A stretch of 64,000 nt of DNA from Cricetomys ansorgei (Eukaryota; Chordata; Mammalia; Rodentia; Nesomyidae): the NCBI GenBank assembly GCA_026225945.1, contig JAMJFZ010001780.1, forward strand, positions 23,263 to 87,262, given 5' to 3'. Below are positions 1 to 10,991 of this stretch, in pieces. The first letter of the stretch is position 1, and every line of letters begins with the position of its first letter. The position numbers and the translations under genes are program-made. Below the pieces are notes generated by a model. It was not told the DNA's origin and did not search any database. It was given only the letters and a program-made list of their open reading frames with translations.

Positions 1-208
1 ACCCCATAGATTTATTTTTCTTAAATAAATAACCACCTGACTACCATGTATATAAAAATGTATGCAAAATATAAAAAATGCACATTTTATTTAAAGACAG
101 ATCTTATTTGCAGACATGGGAAATGACTTTATTCTCTTATGAATTACTTCATTGTTCCCTAACGAAGTACTTCTTATGAATATATTTTAATTATTATGGA
201 CTAATTAT
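1..208. other. AT-rich unique sequence
   Basis: No repeat or gene is recognised. The last six bases, AATTAT at 203-208, are the left target-site duplication of the LTR that follows. Confidence 0.5.
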
Positions 209-505
209 TGTAGAGAAAACTGGACTTGCCACTGAGCAGTACAAGGCCTGAGACCTGCATGGACATATCCAGAGACAGACCTGCCCAGGCATGCCCAGAG
301 ACAGAGCTACCTGGACACGCCCAGGGAGCAGCAGCTGCAGTCTGGCAGCCAATGGGACACTGGGCGGGGTGGACGGTATAAAGGACTTCCCCCTGTAATA
401 AACTGAGTCCTTTTGCCACTCACCTGACTCCTGGAGTCTGTGTCCTGGCTCGGCACCAACTCTACCTCCTCGCCAGAAGGGTCTCGTGGATGGGTACAAG
501 CAACA
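209..505 (+). mobile_element. Solo retroviral LTR (ERV2/ERVK-like), 297 bp
   Basis: The element begins TGTAGAGAAA and ends GCAACA, the TG...CA form of a retroviral LTR. It is flanked by an identical 6-bp direct repeat, AATTAT, at 203-208 and 506-511. A 6-bp target duplication is typical of class II (ERVK/betaretrovirus-like) integrations. In order it carries a CCAAT box, a GC box, a TATA box and an AATAAA signal. No primer-binding site, gag/pol/env or second LTR follows, so this is a solo LTR left by LTR-LTR recombination. It is much richer in G, C and CpG than its surroundings, which suggests a fairly recent insertion. The open frames on its minus strand are incidental. The exact Repbase subfamily is not assigned. 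Confidence 0.85.
349..402 (+). promoter_or_regulatory. LTR core promoter and poly(A) signal
   Basis: CCAAT lies at 349-353, a GC box (GGGCGGGG) at 362-369, TATAAA at 377-382 and AATAAA at 397-402. A start site about 30 bp past the TATA box would fall near 405-410. The poly(A) signal would then sit in U3 just upstream of a short R, as in many betaretrovirus-like LTRs. All motifs are intact in sequence; activity is not shown. Confidence 0.7.
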
Positions 506-511
506 AATTAT

Positions 512-1151
512 AACTACTAAAATATGTTTAAATAATTATTGTGTTTACTTGAAAAATTCTCCGTATCAGCAGACTTTGCAGGAAACACTGTGTCTTGCAG
601 ACTCCCTTGTGCTGCATTCTAGTGGTTTTCTGTAAACACCAAGTTTTCTGCTCCTATAAAAATAAAATACCTTAGAACTAGGTATCTCATTCTTCAGTAT
701 CTAAATAGCAAATCAGTATATCTCTGGGTTGTCTTGTGTTACAAAGTTTAATTTTAAAAATTACTTTGACTTGCTGACTTCAGTTTCACTAAAAATCATT
801 AAAGGTTTTTCTTTACAATTAGGACAGAACGATCATCATATTTTTTTAAATTCGTAATACATATTTCTTCTACGGTTCTAAAATCGAAATGGCTATCAAA
901 TCCTAGAAACATTATACCAAATATTCAGCTGAGCTAACTCTTTATGCAAAAATTAAAAAAAATCTCATTACTATTTAAATTTGCTTTAATATTTAATAAA
1001 TGATAAAATTATAATCATACCAAAACTTGTTTTACATTTTTGGTGTGATTTATCATCAGTAAATATTTGATTTGTATGCCTGTTTTTTACACCTATATAT
1101 TTGGAGTTGAACAAAACTTTCTCAAGTGTATAGGGGTCAAAATATATAATA
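512..1151. other. Unique AT-rich sequence
   Basis: No interspersed repeat, splice-site pair or conserved-looking block is recognised. Short A and T runs only. Confidence 0.45.
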
Positions 1152-1290
1152 AAGGCACATGCCTTTACTCCCAGCATTCAGGAGGCAGAGGCTGGTGGAT
1201 ATCTAAGTTCAAGGCCAGGTCTACAGAGTGAGTTCCAGAACAGCCAGCGTTACAACAGAGAAGCCCTGTCACGAAAAAAAAAAAAAAAAA
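1152..1290 (+). mobile_element. B1 SINE, 5'-truncated
   Basis: A 7SL-derived rodent SINE. The diagnostic core GCCTTTACTCCCAGCATTC is followed by GGAGGCAGAGGC and a CCCTGTC tail, then a poly(A) run of about 17. The first bases of the consensus are missing. Several substitutions mark it as an older copy. Confidence 0.9.
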
Positions 1291-1344
1291 GTGTAATAGG
1301 TATAAAACATGTAAAAAGCACTACTGTAAGGACCTTCTTCTTTA

Positions 1345-1365
1345 TTTTGTGTGTGCTTGTATGTG

Positions 1366-1402
<37 letters not shown>

Positions 1403-1548
1403 CATGAGGGCACATGCATGCCTTGCTATCCATTGCATGGAGGTTAGAGGACAACTTGCAGGAGTTCCACCATGAAGGATCTGGGAATGGAACTCGCTCA
1501 GGCTTGGTGGCAAGCACCATTACTCAATGGGTCATCTCTCTTGTCCCT
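1345..1548 (-). mobile_element. B2/B3-type tRNA-derived SINE with (CA)n tail
   Basis: Read on the minus strand it starts near 1548 with a diverged tRNA-like head, runs through a stretch matching the SINE body (plus-strand AGAGGACAACTTGCAGGAG) and ends in a (CA)n tail, seen on the plus strand as (TG)n. Box-like positions are degraded. The family (B2, B3 or a relative) is not certain. Confidence 0.7.
1367..1401. repeat. (TG)n microsatellite
   Basis: About 17 uninterrupted TG units form the 3' tail of the minus-strand SINE around them. Likely length-polymorphic. Confidence 0.95.
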
Positions 1549-2129
1549 AAGTCAGATTTCTAAACTACCATAATCCCAAATTATCTTCCTGTAATCTTGA
1601 TATTCTAATCCGACTGTCTTGTCAATGTCTCTACTTATTTCTGAGCATCTCAAATAGGAACTGTCAAAAACAAAAATTCTGATGCTTTGCTAAAACATTT
1701 TTTTTTCTAGAAAAGGACAAAAAAATCTAGAAAAGGACTTTTCGAGAAAAATCCTAATATTTTACGCTAAAACTCTCTAAACATCATTATTCCCTTTACA
1801 TCTTATTTACATCAAATCTTTAAAGACTCTCCTACCTACGTCATCAATGCATGGCCCGAACCTGGTAGTCTGTCTCGTCTTAGGCCTTCATGTATGGCAT
1901 GAATTTTTCTCTGTGTCTAAGCTGTACTACTTGATACCTTAATCGTTCCTTCTCCATAATTTTCCAAATTATTGAATTTCTATTTCACAATGAAATCTTT
2001 TGATTTTTTTTCTAGTGAGGGCTGAGGGCTGCTATCACATACTGTAGTGGCCTACTATGCCCTACTGTGCCTGGGAATTCTGGCTGCACCTAGCTTCGTC
2101 TACTATATTTTTCCTTTCTCTTGGCTGTT
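1549..2129. other. Unique sequence with a small tandem duplication
   Basis: TCTAGAAAAGGAC occurs at 1706-1718 and again at 1726-1738, a 20-bp period separated by A-rich sequence. Nothing else is recognised. Confidence 0.5.
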
Positions 2130-2192
2130 CTGGAGATGGAACTCAGGGTCTTTCTTGGACTTTGTACACAAATGCGCTACATCCCCAATCCT
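2130..2192 (-). mobile_element. ID-type SINE fragment
   Basis: CTGGAGATGGAACTCAGGGT followed by GCGCTACATCCCCAATCC is the reverse complement of the tRNA-Ala-like head of ID/B4 SINEs. The element is diverged, and any attached B1-like part is not clear. Confidence 0.65.
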
Positions 2193-2621
2193 GTGTGTCT
2201 GTCCTCACTACACCCCAAGAATCTGATTGGCGTGTCATGTTCTTTTTGGTCATTTGGTTGGTTGGTTTTGGATTTTATGCATTTTCTTTTTAAGTTTTTC
2301 CTATCCTGTCTGTGAAACACATTTCCTGTGTTTTGCTTTTTTGTCATCACAGTATTGACTTAGTTATTTTGCTTTTTTGTTCCCTCTGATCTTCAGATGG
2401 TTCATTCTTTCAGGTTTCCTAAGCATCCCCTCATTCTAGACTCTTGCTTGGCTTGTATGTAGCCATAGCTGTCCCCTCTCAGTGTTCCTACCCTCTTCCT
2501 TACTTCATTCTCAGATTTTCAGTTTCCTACCTATGTGTTTTAAGTTTATTTGTTCCGTGTCTCCAAGTTATGAACGAATGAGCACAGAAGCTTTCTATTT
2601 TTCTTCGGTACAGTCTCCTCC

Positions 2622-2682
2622 TCTTAGAACAGTGCCAGGCATGAGCGAGGTGATCAGTAAATGTTTATCAGATGAGTAATTG
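2622..2682 (+). mobile_element. MIR fragment (3' part)
   Basis: CTTAGAACAGTGCCAGGCAT followed by CAGTAAATGTTTATCAGATGA matches the end of the MIR consensus (core plus L2-like tail). This is an ancient SINE shared by all mammals. Confidence 0.7.
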
Positions 2683-3278
2683 GAGGGCAATCAATGAGAT
2701 AAACAGATGAATCCTGTGTCTTCAAGTGCTTATTGCCAATGACAGGGATTCTCACGTGACCAGGAAACACAAACAATTTACAAAACAAGGAAAAATGAGA
2801 GGATTAGAATAGAAACAAATGTTAGTGCTTTTCTTTTTCATTTTTTCCTTTGTCTGATTGGTTTGTTGTTTTTTTTTATTTATTGGCTTTATATTTTTTA
2901 TATATTGGCTTCATGTAAGAGTGATGTTTCAATATGAAATCTCAGGAGTTCTAAGCAAAACAACCCAGGACGTTCATTCATAACTATTGTGTGGAAATAG
3001 CAACCTATTGGGGTGTTTCATCTTCTAGAAGACAGAATTCAACAAAAAGCACAGCAGTTTCATCGCTCTGCAGGAGGACTAAGTGGCGGACATTCCCACG
3101 GATCCTAGCAGATAACACACAGATCAGATGAAAGAACACAAGGAGTCTTAGCAGAAATGCATCCAGAGGACTTGAGGACTGCTTTCAAGTTTCTGAACAA
3201 AGCAAGAATGTCTTTACTAATCCATGAGACTTAGGTTGCAGTGTCATGCAACTCTTTGGAGTCATGTCTCCTGAAGGA
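2683..3278. other. Unique sequence
   Basis: T-rich around 2860-2900. No repeat or exon signal is recognised. Confidence 0.45.
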
Positions 3279-3697
3279 GTTTACTTCATATTGCTGTGAT
3301 AAACACCATAAACAAAAGCAGGTTGGGGGAGGGAAGTGTTTATCTCATCTTACACTTGTGCATCACAGGCCCTCATTTAGGGAAGTTATGGCACAAGCTT
3401 AAGTCGGGAACCTGAAGGAAGAAATGGAAGAAGAACTTTCAAGAAGCACCACTTACTGCTTATGCCCTGTGACTTGTTCATTTGCTCAGCTTGGTTTTTG
3501 TTGGTTGTTGTTTTAACATCCCAGATCTACCCACCCACGAATGGCACCACCCACATGGAGTGGGCCCTCCAACCTAAATCATTAATCAGGAAAATGCTCC
3601 CCCCATAGAATTGCCTAAAGTCCAATCTAAAGAAGATATTTTCTTAATTGAGGTTCCTCCTTCTCAGATGAGTTGAGCTTATATCAAATTGAAAACA
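3279..3697 (-). mobile_element. Abundant rodent LTR-like repeat (RMER-type), minus strand
   Basis: TTGCTGTGATAAACACCATA at the left and the block around CACCACCCACATGGAGTGGG are hallmarks of a repeat of about 450-500 bp that I know from many mouse and rat loci. Its other end here reads CAGATGAGTTGAGCTTATATC. The sense strand of the family carries TATA-like and AATAAA-like motifs, so it is LTR-like. I do not assign a Repbase name. A second copy lies at 24048-24508 in the opposite orientation. Confidence 0.7.
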
Positions 3698-3874
3698 AAT
3701 AAACAAAAAACAAACAAACAAAACACCTTACCATCACATCTCCTATTTGCATACCTATTTGCATCTCCAATAAGCACATTGTATAGGAGATTTCTATATC
3801 ATAAAAGTTATTGTGCAGGCAAAATAACACACATCTACTAAGGCAGCATGAGTCTTGAAATAAAATATTCAATC

Positions 3875-4030
3875 ACTCGGATCTAGATTTCCATCTTCAT
3901 ATGCTTTTGTTGGACCTTAGAGAAAACAACTAACCTTATGATTTTTGGCTCCTTAGTTTGTAAAATCCAATTGTCTGACTACTTGACACAAAAAAAATCC
4001 TCAGAGTCTAAGACAATATACTGCAAAGCT
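3875..4030 (+). mobile_element. MIR SINE
   Basis: GGACCTTAGAGAAAACAACT then GGCTCCTTAGTTTGTAAAAT follows the MIR core (GTGACCTTGGGCAAGTTACT ... CTCAGTTTCCTCATCTGTAA). It is diverged but colinear over about 150 bp. Confidence 0.65.
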
Positions 4031-5399
4031 TTTGGAGAGCATAAAGTAATCATGTAAATAAGTTATTAGTAACTGTGTTGTGACAGCTACTTCAAAAACT
4101 ATATGGACAGCCTATAAATACGTCCCTTCACAATCTCTGCAATGGTGAGCTGCCTCTCCTTTATCTACAGGGATCTTCGGTGCCTAGTGTCTCACATCCC
4201 AGCACTCCAAAACAGTACTTTCTGTGAATATTAGACAAAGAAGTCACAGATTCAGACTGTCCTGATCTCGAAAGTAGTTCATTCGCTTGTGCCACACTTC
4301 TGTGGAATTTTTTGTTTGTTTGTGTTTGTTTTCTCTGCCCCATTCAGTTTTCATTCAGCAAATGATAGCCACTTCTTTTAAACTTCATAATTATCAATGG
4401 GTTTAAAAATACAGATGGTTAAAACTTTTTTCTTTAGTAGTGAATAAGCTAACTCGTACATCAGTTGTTCTATTTCAAAACAAGATGATTTGCTATATTA
4501 GAGGAACATGTACTTAAAGTTCACTAGTTTTGAAGGACAGAGTATAAATGACATTTTGCTTCACACTCCAACAACTATGAATCTCTGAGATATCGCTGAT
4601 AAAGTGATAATTAAGCCCATCAGTATGTGGTTTATTGTATGATCTTGATGAACATTATAATAAAAGAATTAAGGAGTGACCATCTCTCTTTGCCATACAT
4701 AGTTTTTATTCTTCTCCAACTTTAAAACATGCCGCATGGGAAACAAAGATTTTTTTCAAGCATACCTCCAGCTTACTTTCATCTTTGAAAAGGCTTTCCT
4801 GATGTCAGACTATTCTGAATCCTAGAGCAATTCATACTCAGAAGCGAATTTTGTTGTTAAGACTATCAATGAAGATACTAAATTTGAAAATTTAAAGAAC
4901 CCTAGGGTATATAAGTAAAACCATTGGCAGTCAATGTCTATTAAGATTGGTGGTGTGATTGCTCTAGTTCTGACATCACCTACCAAGAGGCTTCATAAAG
5001 AGAAACAGATTCTTTCTTACTTCACCTTACTGCTGTGCTCTTTCATGAGCCATAAAGAATAGCAGATAATGAGCTCAGCAATATCAAGACAGCCTTCACG
5101 AGTCAATCTAAGCACTTGTTAACAACTGCCCTGATGCAGGGTAAGGTTATTTTATTTTTCATTGTTTTAAATCATTTGTTAAAAGATTTATTATTTCTTT
5201 TGACTTGCATATTAAGAAGGTATGTCGTTTTTTTGTTTTGAGTCAGGTCTCCATCAACTGGAGACCACAACATCAGAAACCTTTGGAAATACTTAGTGTG
5301 GGGAGCACGTGGACTTATTTTGTTTCCTGTTTAAGAATTTAAATCTTCTTTTATTAATCATCATGTTTATTACGTGGCATCGTTTCTTGTCTTCCCAAT
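4031..5399. other. Unique sequence with minor signals
   Basis: CCTATAAATA at 4111-4120 is TATA-like, and CTCCTTTATCTACAG ending near 4170 looks like a splice acceptor. Neither is backed by a transcript-like structure. A perfect 8-bp stem with a 5-nt loop (GGTCTCCA/TGGAGACC) lies at 5246-5266. Otherwise nothing is recognised. Confidence 0.4.
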
Positions 5400-5930
5400 C
5401 AGGCAGCTCAGCCTTCTCTCCTCTCTCCATTTAAGTCCCCCCAGGACTTTCAGCACTGCTCTCCCATGTTAATTTGCACACCTCACCTGCTTCCCGGTAA
5501 TTGACTGTAGCTGTGTGTGTGGTATTTGGAAGGGCAGGCAAAGAATAGAGAAAGGAATGCGGCTGTCGGTTTCCTTTGACTGATACACAGCCACCGGAGC
5601 TGGGCTTCTGCCCTCCCGGTGAAAACACGTAAGTAATCATCTTTCAGAGCATTTGAAGAACGTCCAAAGAACCCAAAGCACGTTATGAATATGATGCCCT
5701 TGACACGGTGCTGCTCATTCTTCTCTTTCTGGAGAAGCAAAGCTATTCCCATCCAAAGGCCTCTCCTTGGAGGACATTCGGTGCTAGACCCTTTGACTCC
5801 CACATCTGGGAATGTGAACTGAGAAATAGCTACCACTCTGACTTTGGAAGCATCCTGGACTCTGAAAGTCTGCGTGATTAAGCGGGTGAGCAACAGACAT
5901 CACCACCACCACCCTCCCCAGGCATTTCCC
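5400..5930. promoter_or_regulatory. CpG-retaining unique block (candidate conserved noncoding element)
   Basis: This stretch is repeat-free and close to 47% GC. By eye it holds 11 CpG in about 340 bp (5555-5895), more than half the number expected from composition, against strong depletion around it. A 136-codon minus-strand open frame overlaps it but matches no family and has no domain, and the open length could simply follow from raised GC. A constrained enhancer-like element is the likeliest reading. ACACGTAAGTAA near 5626 also resembles a splice donor. Confidence 0.4.
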
Positions 5931-7999
5931 CTAATTAGCCTGAAATTCAGCCCATGTTCTTAATGTGACTATTTTGGTCTGTGGGTTCATATTAGGTTCA
6001 CACATGAAAATAAGCAAAATCAAAACTTATGATTCTACTTGCAACCAAGAGTACATTGAATTTCAACTTTAAAAGTCTCTTGGTCCTACAATTACCAATG
6101 TGGATTATTTGTGCGTTCAATGAATAGTCAACTCTCTTAAATAATGCCTACAATTCTTAAAATTAAGAGTCATTGTTTCTGAATAATGTACTGTTTTCAT
6201 TTTTTTAGTGTTAAAGGAAAATCTCTCAACAAAATATCAAAGTTCATGTCATATACTCATTATCGAAGAAATGGAAAGATGCTCCTAAAATTCTCCAACT
6301 GTTGTTTGAAGCCATCTTTATGCTTTCTCAGAAACAGTTCTCATGTGGATTCTGGATGAACTATAGATAAACACATACAAGATATTTTTGCTTTATATCC
6401 AAAATCTAGTTTCAGAGTGTGTAGCCTCAGCCTGTCATCCTTGGTTATAAAATCTCAGGGCTATTTGGAAACCATGATCAAGCATAATTTATTTTTTTCA
6501 AAAACAAAGATATACAACAAGCTGTTTTGGATCAATAATAAATTATTTTGAGTAATTAGAGGGGTTTTGCTTCCTTCATTTCTTTCAAAGGATCATTAAT
6601 CTGGAAAGAAAGGAAACTTTATTTATTTTAGAAAGAAAAGCAGAGCACTATAGTAACATGGCTTCTCTGTGTGATGTGACAACAATTTGGAGGAAGAGGA
6701 ATTAAAAGAAAACTTTTAAGTATTAGTGATTGAAGATACTCATTGCTTAATTCCATGGATAGTGGACCTTGTGGAAATGAATGCATTCATTAACCATCTA
6801 GTTCACTATGAAGTTAACTAAAATGGGCGTCTCTGAGAGGCCCAAACTGGCTTAAACTCCTGACTCTAGTTTACTGCTCTACTGGCACTAGCGTGCCTAA
6901 ACTCACGGGAAGGCAGCCCCTTGCTGCAGAGCGGACCATTGAACACCTGGAATATATTCTCCAGAGTGAAAACAGCAGGGAACTGACCAGAAATAACCTC
7001 TCTCATATTATTGCTTCAATTAGACCAAAACAACTTTCCCTTTGAAAACTTAATAATAAACACTGCGGGTCATTCACTTGTTTTGAGCCCCTTTGGGAAA
7101 GAGGAGCAGATGTATCCCCTTAGCTAGCCCCCTCTCTGTCAAAGAGACAAGAGGCACAAATCAGGACAGATATTGATTTTAATTGGAACCAACAGCACCT
7201 ACATGCCATATTAATTTTCACATCTTCCTGAAAAAAATTAAGATTGTTTTTTGGTTCTCTTTGGGTTGATTAGACAGAGTGACGTAATGAATGTGTTTGG
7301 AGACTGGACAATACCTAAGCAAATTTAGTTACTTCTAAAACTCCCATTGTATACTGGAAGCAGAGAAGAAAATATCGTGTACACGTTATAGTTTCTTCTT
7401 TCTTGCCAGGTCCGGGGTACTTTTCTTGAGAACTTTCATCTCAAAAGATGCCACACATACAAAGAGACCTACTAGTGGGGAAAAAAGAATAACTTTTATA
7501 AACCTAGATTGTTAGTCTCAACTGTCCTTCCTCTATTAGATTACACAATGAAATTGTTTCCATACAAAACAAAATTGACCTTTAAAATTGCATTCTTTAG
7601 TATCGTTAAATTCCTGTTATCCTCTAAGTCACAGATCATCACCATCCCCTGGTTCTCTTATTCATGTGATACATTCATCCAGTGTTTGCTGGAAGTGCAG
7701 CTTGATCAACAATAGGATGTACTCATTTTAGTTTTCTCAGATCTGAATACAGATACGGTGCATCAGCTTGCCTACGGTGGAGTTCTAGGAACCTGTATTG
7801 ACAGAAAGTACTCTAAGTAACCCTCAGCTGGGTTACCTGTGAATTGTAGAACACAGCCATAGGTAATGGTGACATTTAAAGATTTAGGCATATAAAGAAG
7901 ACACCACAGATCCCTGTATTCCCAGAGTGTCAAAAAACAATCAAACTGGAGAACATGCAAAAGTAAGCATCATCGGATGGTATTTTTGCATGATTTAGT
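5931..7999. other. Long repeat-free segment with homeodomain and CRE-like motifs
   Basis: No rodent SINE or L1 is seen for 2 kb. The part at 6820-7330 has several TAAT-core sites and a full TGACGTAA (CRE/bZIP half-composite) at 7280-7287, a look common in developmental enhancers. Its CpG content is not raised. No coding signal. Confidence 0.35.
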
Positions 8000-8100
8000 T
8001 GCATCCATTCAGCAACCCACCTAATGTTCATTGAGTACTGCTGTTTGAGGAACAATAGGACTAAAGCAATGAGAAAGGAAATGTAGAACAAAATGGGATT
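8000..8100 (-). mobile_element. Possible L2/MIR-type 3' end
   Basis: CATTCAGCAACCCACC then TTCATTGAGTACTGCTGTTT resembles the reverse complement of the L2/MIR3 tail (ACAAATATTTATTGAGCACC...). Short and diverged; low certainty. Confidence 0.35.
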
Positions 8101-8449
8101 GGAGTTTGAGGTTATTGAGATGAGTGTATAGTTTGTGTGCTTTTAGTGAAGTTTACTTGAGAGAAAAGGAAGACTACCGTGTCTTTAGTCTGCAAGAGAA
8201 AGACTGAAACATCAATTTTTTTTCCCTTTTCTTCATTATAAAAAGAATCTGTTTTTACTATTTGCTCTTATACATAGACTTCTCTGGTCTTTATGTGGCA
8301 GGCCCAGGATCTAGCATGTCCCCTCCTGCTCTGGTCTCCATTTCAAGTTCATATGGCATTTCCCATTATATTTACTGACGAAGAACTGTGTTAATAGGGA
8401 TGAAGCCATTCAATGATATTGTTAAATGATCACTTGCATACACATGCAT

Positions 8450-8545
8450 GTTTATGCGTGTGTATTTGTGTGTGTGTATGCATGTGTGTGTGTGTAAGAG
8501 AGAGAGAGAGAAAGAGACATAGAGAGAGAGAAAGAGAGAGAGAGA
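8450..8545. repeat. Compound (TG)n-(GA)n microsatellite
   Basis: GTGTGT-rich units to about 8497 switch to AGAGAG-rich units to 8545, with interruptions. The purine half gives a homopurine strand of about 48 nt. Confidence 0.95.
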
Positions 8546-10917
8546 TGTTTTATTTGCATTAGATGACGAAAAGAAACAAAAAGTCCTAAAATATTATATT
8601 TCAAGCCTATTTGTAAGCTAGGAAAAGTCAGACTACAGAGATTACAGATGATTGTCACTCAACCATATGCTTACCAAAATTTCCTAAACAACCAGATATC
8701 ATTATTTTTATCATATTATTTTTGTATAAAGGAAATTTTAGGTAGGGCAGGAGAGTATTTAGGATGAATTTCAGACAGCAACCAGGAACTTGTGAACCAG
8801 GTGAAAGTTATACTGGAAAGTCCTTTTTTTTTTTTTTTCAGTTCTTGTATCAAACCCTTTTCTTCATGGCGGGGTTGTCAAAACAGAGCTGTCAATGGAG
8901 ACGGGCCCTGGAGCAGAACTTATACAGGGTCTGAGATAGCACAAGTGTACCTGTAAAAAAAAAAAAAAGCATATATGTCTTTGTTTGGAAAGCTTGAGGA
9001 ATGTGGGTAGTATGTTCTGGGTTTAGAAACATCAATACCATGGACTGAAAATATCTTGTTTCCTGACCTTATATGTGTTTGGAAACCAAGAAATAGATAG
9101 GAAAGAATTTTAGGAGAAAGTTAATGACTGTGTTTTTTTATCTGCCCTGTTCATTAAATTTTATTATATTTGCTGTACCTATTAGATTTATTTGAAGTGA
9201 CCAAGAACATGCTGTAGAATTCGTATGAATACAGTTTGGAAAAGAGAGAGGCAAGGTTAAAAGGCAGAGAGATGATCAAGGGTCTTAATATTTTTGGTTA
9301 ACACCAAAGGATTTACAGTATCTTCTGAGAGTGGGACACTGGCAGGGTAATTTCCTAAATAATCCCCAATGGTGACATGATTGATCCCAAAGGGTAAAGA
9401 ATGGTAACCACCTACATATATATACAGTCACATATTCAAGTGATGATAGGGTTCAGATTCTACATTATACCAAACTCAAACTACTTCTCCAATGCTGGGC
9501 AAAGTGTCAGCTGTTCTTTTTCTCAGCCAGTCAGTCAGTCAGTCAATCAGCATCGAGGAAAAATGGAAAATGAAAACAATTCCTATATCTCACACACAAC
9601 ATTTTTATAGGAAGAGAAAAATAAAATAAAATGTTTGGTATGCTAGTACAGGGCAGGGAAAAGCACAGGTAATTTTAATGAGAGTGAGTCACATCCCAGA
9701 CGTTACTGTCTTCATAATATGTAAGTGCTTTGAAAAAAAATACACCTTATAAAAGCATAGATACTGTAGCCCTCTAGATGATTTTGGAGGAAGCAATGAG
9801 TTGTCTGTCTTGTCAGGGCTGGGATTCAGAAAAAGCTGTTTTCTACTATAAAAACAGGCTATCTCTGGTCAGATAGTTCTCTTCCATATTTTGCTTTAAA
9901 ATTATTAAAGCAAGTGCTCCCCAAGAGGATTCATAGCCTTGGCTTTTTGTTTGTTTGTTTGTTTGTTTGTTTCCTTTTATTTTCCTTCCCCCACCCCCTT
10001 TGTAGTGATTTTTAAGTAGGTTTGGAGAGCCTGGAATACTTTGCAAAAGCTTTTGTGTTCAGTGCATTTTCCCAAGCTTGGGTTTAAAAGGCCCCCTTGG
10101 AGAAAAACTAGAAGACAAACACGAATTAGCCTAACAATTTATCAAGGAAGATCTTTGATCTTTTCTCACCTACCCAGTTGTCTACTTCTGCTTCATCTCC
10201 ACAATTACACAATGTGTTTACATAATTAACACAACAGATTGAGTTTTGCTGGGTACATGATAATAAGCCTTCCAAATGGTTTGATCTCAGGATAAAAGAG
10301 GAAGTCTTCAGAATTAACACTTTCTGAGAGATCCAAATGGGGGTAGCTATTGTAAGATTCTCATAAAACAAAAGTTCCTGGTGTTCCCAAGCAGGGTTAG
10401 TACAGTCTTCCCCGCATTTGAACTGCACTTCAGGGTGTTTTACAAGAAAAGTAAGAGCTATTGCAAATTCTGAACTATATTTAGAAGAAGAAGGAACAAG
10501 CTCTAAACTAATATCTGTCAACACCCCCCCATCAATTTATAAAACAGCTTATAGTAGATAAAGTATTATGGAGAAAGAAAGCTTGTATGTTTGCTTTATT
10601 AAGTTAATATCTGAGATGAAGTCTTGGTAATCGAAAGGAACCTAATGTGGAGACAAGGAAGTTTGAAATGAGTAGTTATTTTGTTTATAAAACTCTAATA
10701 TTTAATGTTTGCATTCTCTTATAATTGAAAAAAAAGAGTTCCTGTTTCATCGACTATTTACCACATTCTACTGTAATCTTTTGAACTCTAAAAGTAATTT
10801 TCCATGTATAAAAGAATAACATTTTTCTAAGGGCAAGTGAACAGCTACATCAAAAGATTTGAATCACAGCTAAAAGCCCCCAAATTCTACCCTTTTTGTA
10901 GCAGGTGAGATACTCAC
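8546..10917. other. Mostly unique sequence with short simple repeats
   Basis: Contains T15 at 8824-8838, A14 at 8955-8968, a short CAGT run at 9528-9550 and a TTTG run at 9946-9972. No interspersed repeat is recognised. A 132-codon minus-strand open frame (10126-10524) is discussed under findings. Confidence 0.45.
9946..9972. repeat. (TTTG)n microsatellite
   Basis: About six TTTG units in a row. Confidence 0.9.
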
Positions 10918-10991
10918 AGTTCTGCCCACACTTGAAATTCAGTGCATTCTTCTGAGAGGTCAGTTCATACGCTCTGGAAAAACTCAGTTTT
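10918..10991 (-). other. Candidate 74-nt exon, minus strand
   Basis: On the minus strand a pyrimidine-rich acceptor (TTTCTGTCTTTCTCCACAG) lies directly upstream of 10991, and a good donor (GTGAGTATC) follows 10918. One frame is open throughout: the exon would enter with the last base of a codon, hold 24 codons and leave one base. The peptide includes AYELTSQKNALNFKCGQN. I do not recognise a family. Both splice sites are better than average, but matching partner exons were not found in the window, so this could be a decoy or an exon of a gene with long introns. Confidence 0.25.

Noticed and set aside
194..499. 101-codon minus-strand open frame
   Set aside because: It lies antisense within the solo LTR and follows its GC-rich composition; no domain.
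1250..1520. Two minus-strand frames with His/Thr runs
   Set aside because: They are translations of the TG microsatellite and flanking SINEs.
5246..5266. Perfect 8-bp hairpin as a possible structured RNA
   Set aside because: Hairpins of this size are expected by chance many times in 64 kb, and nothing around it is transcript-like.
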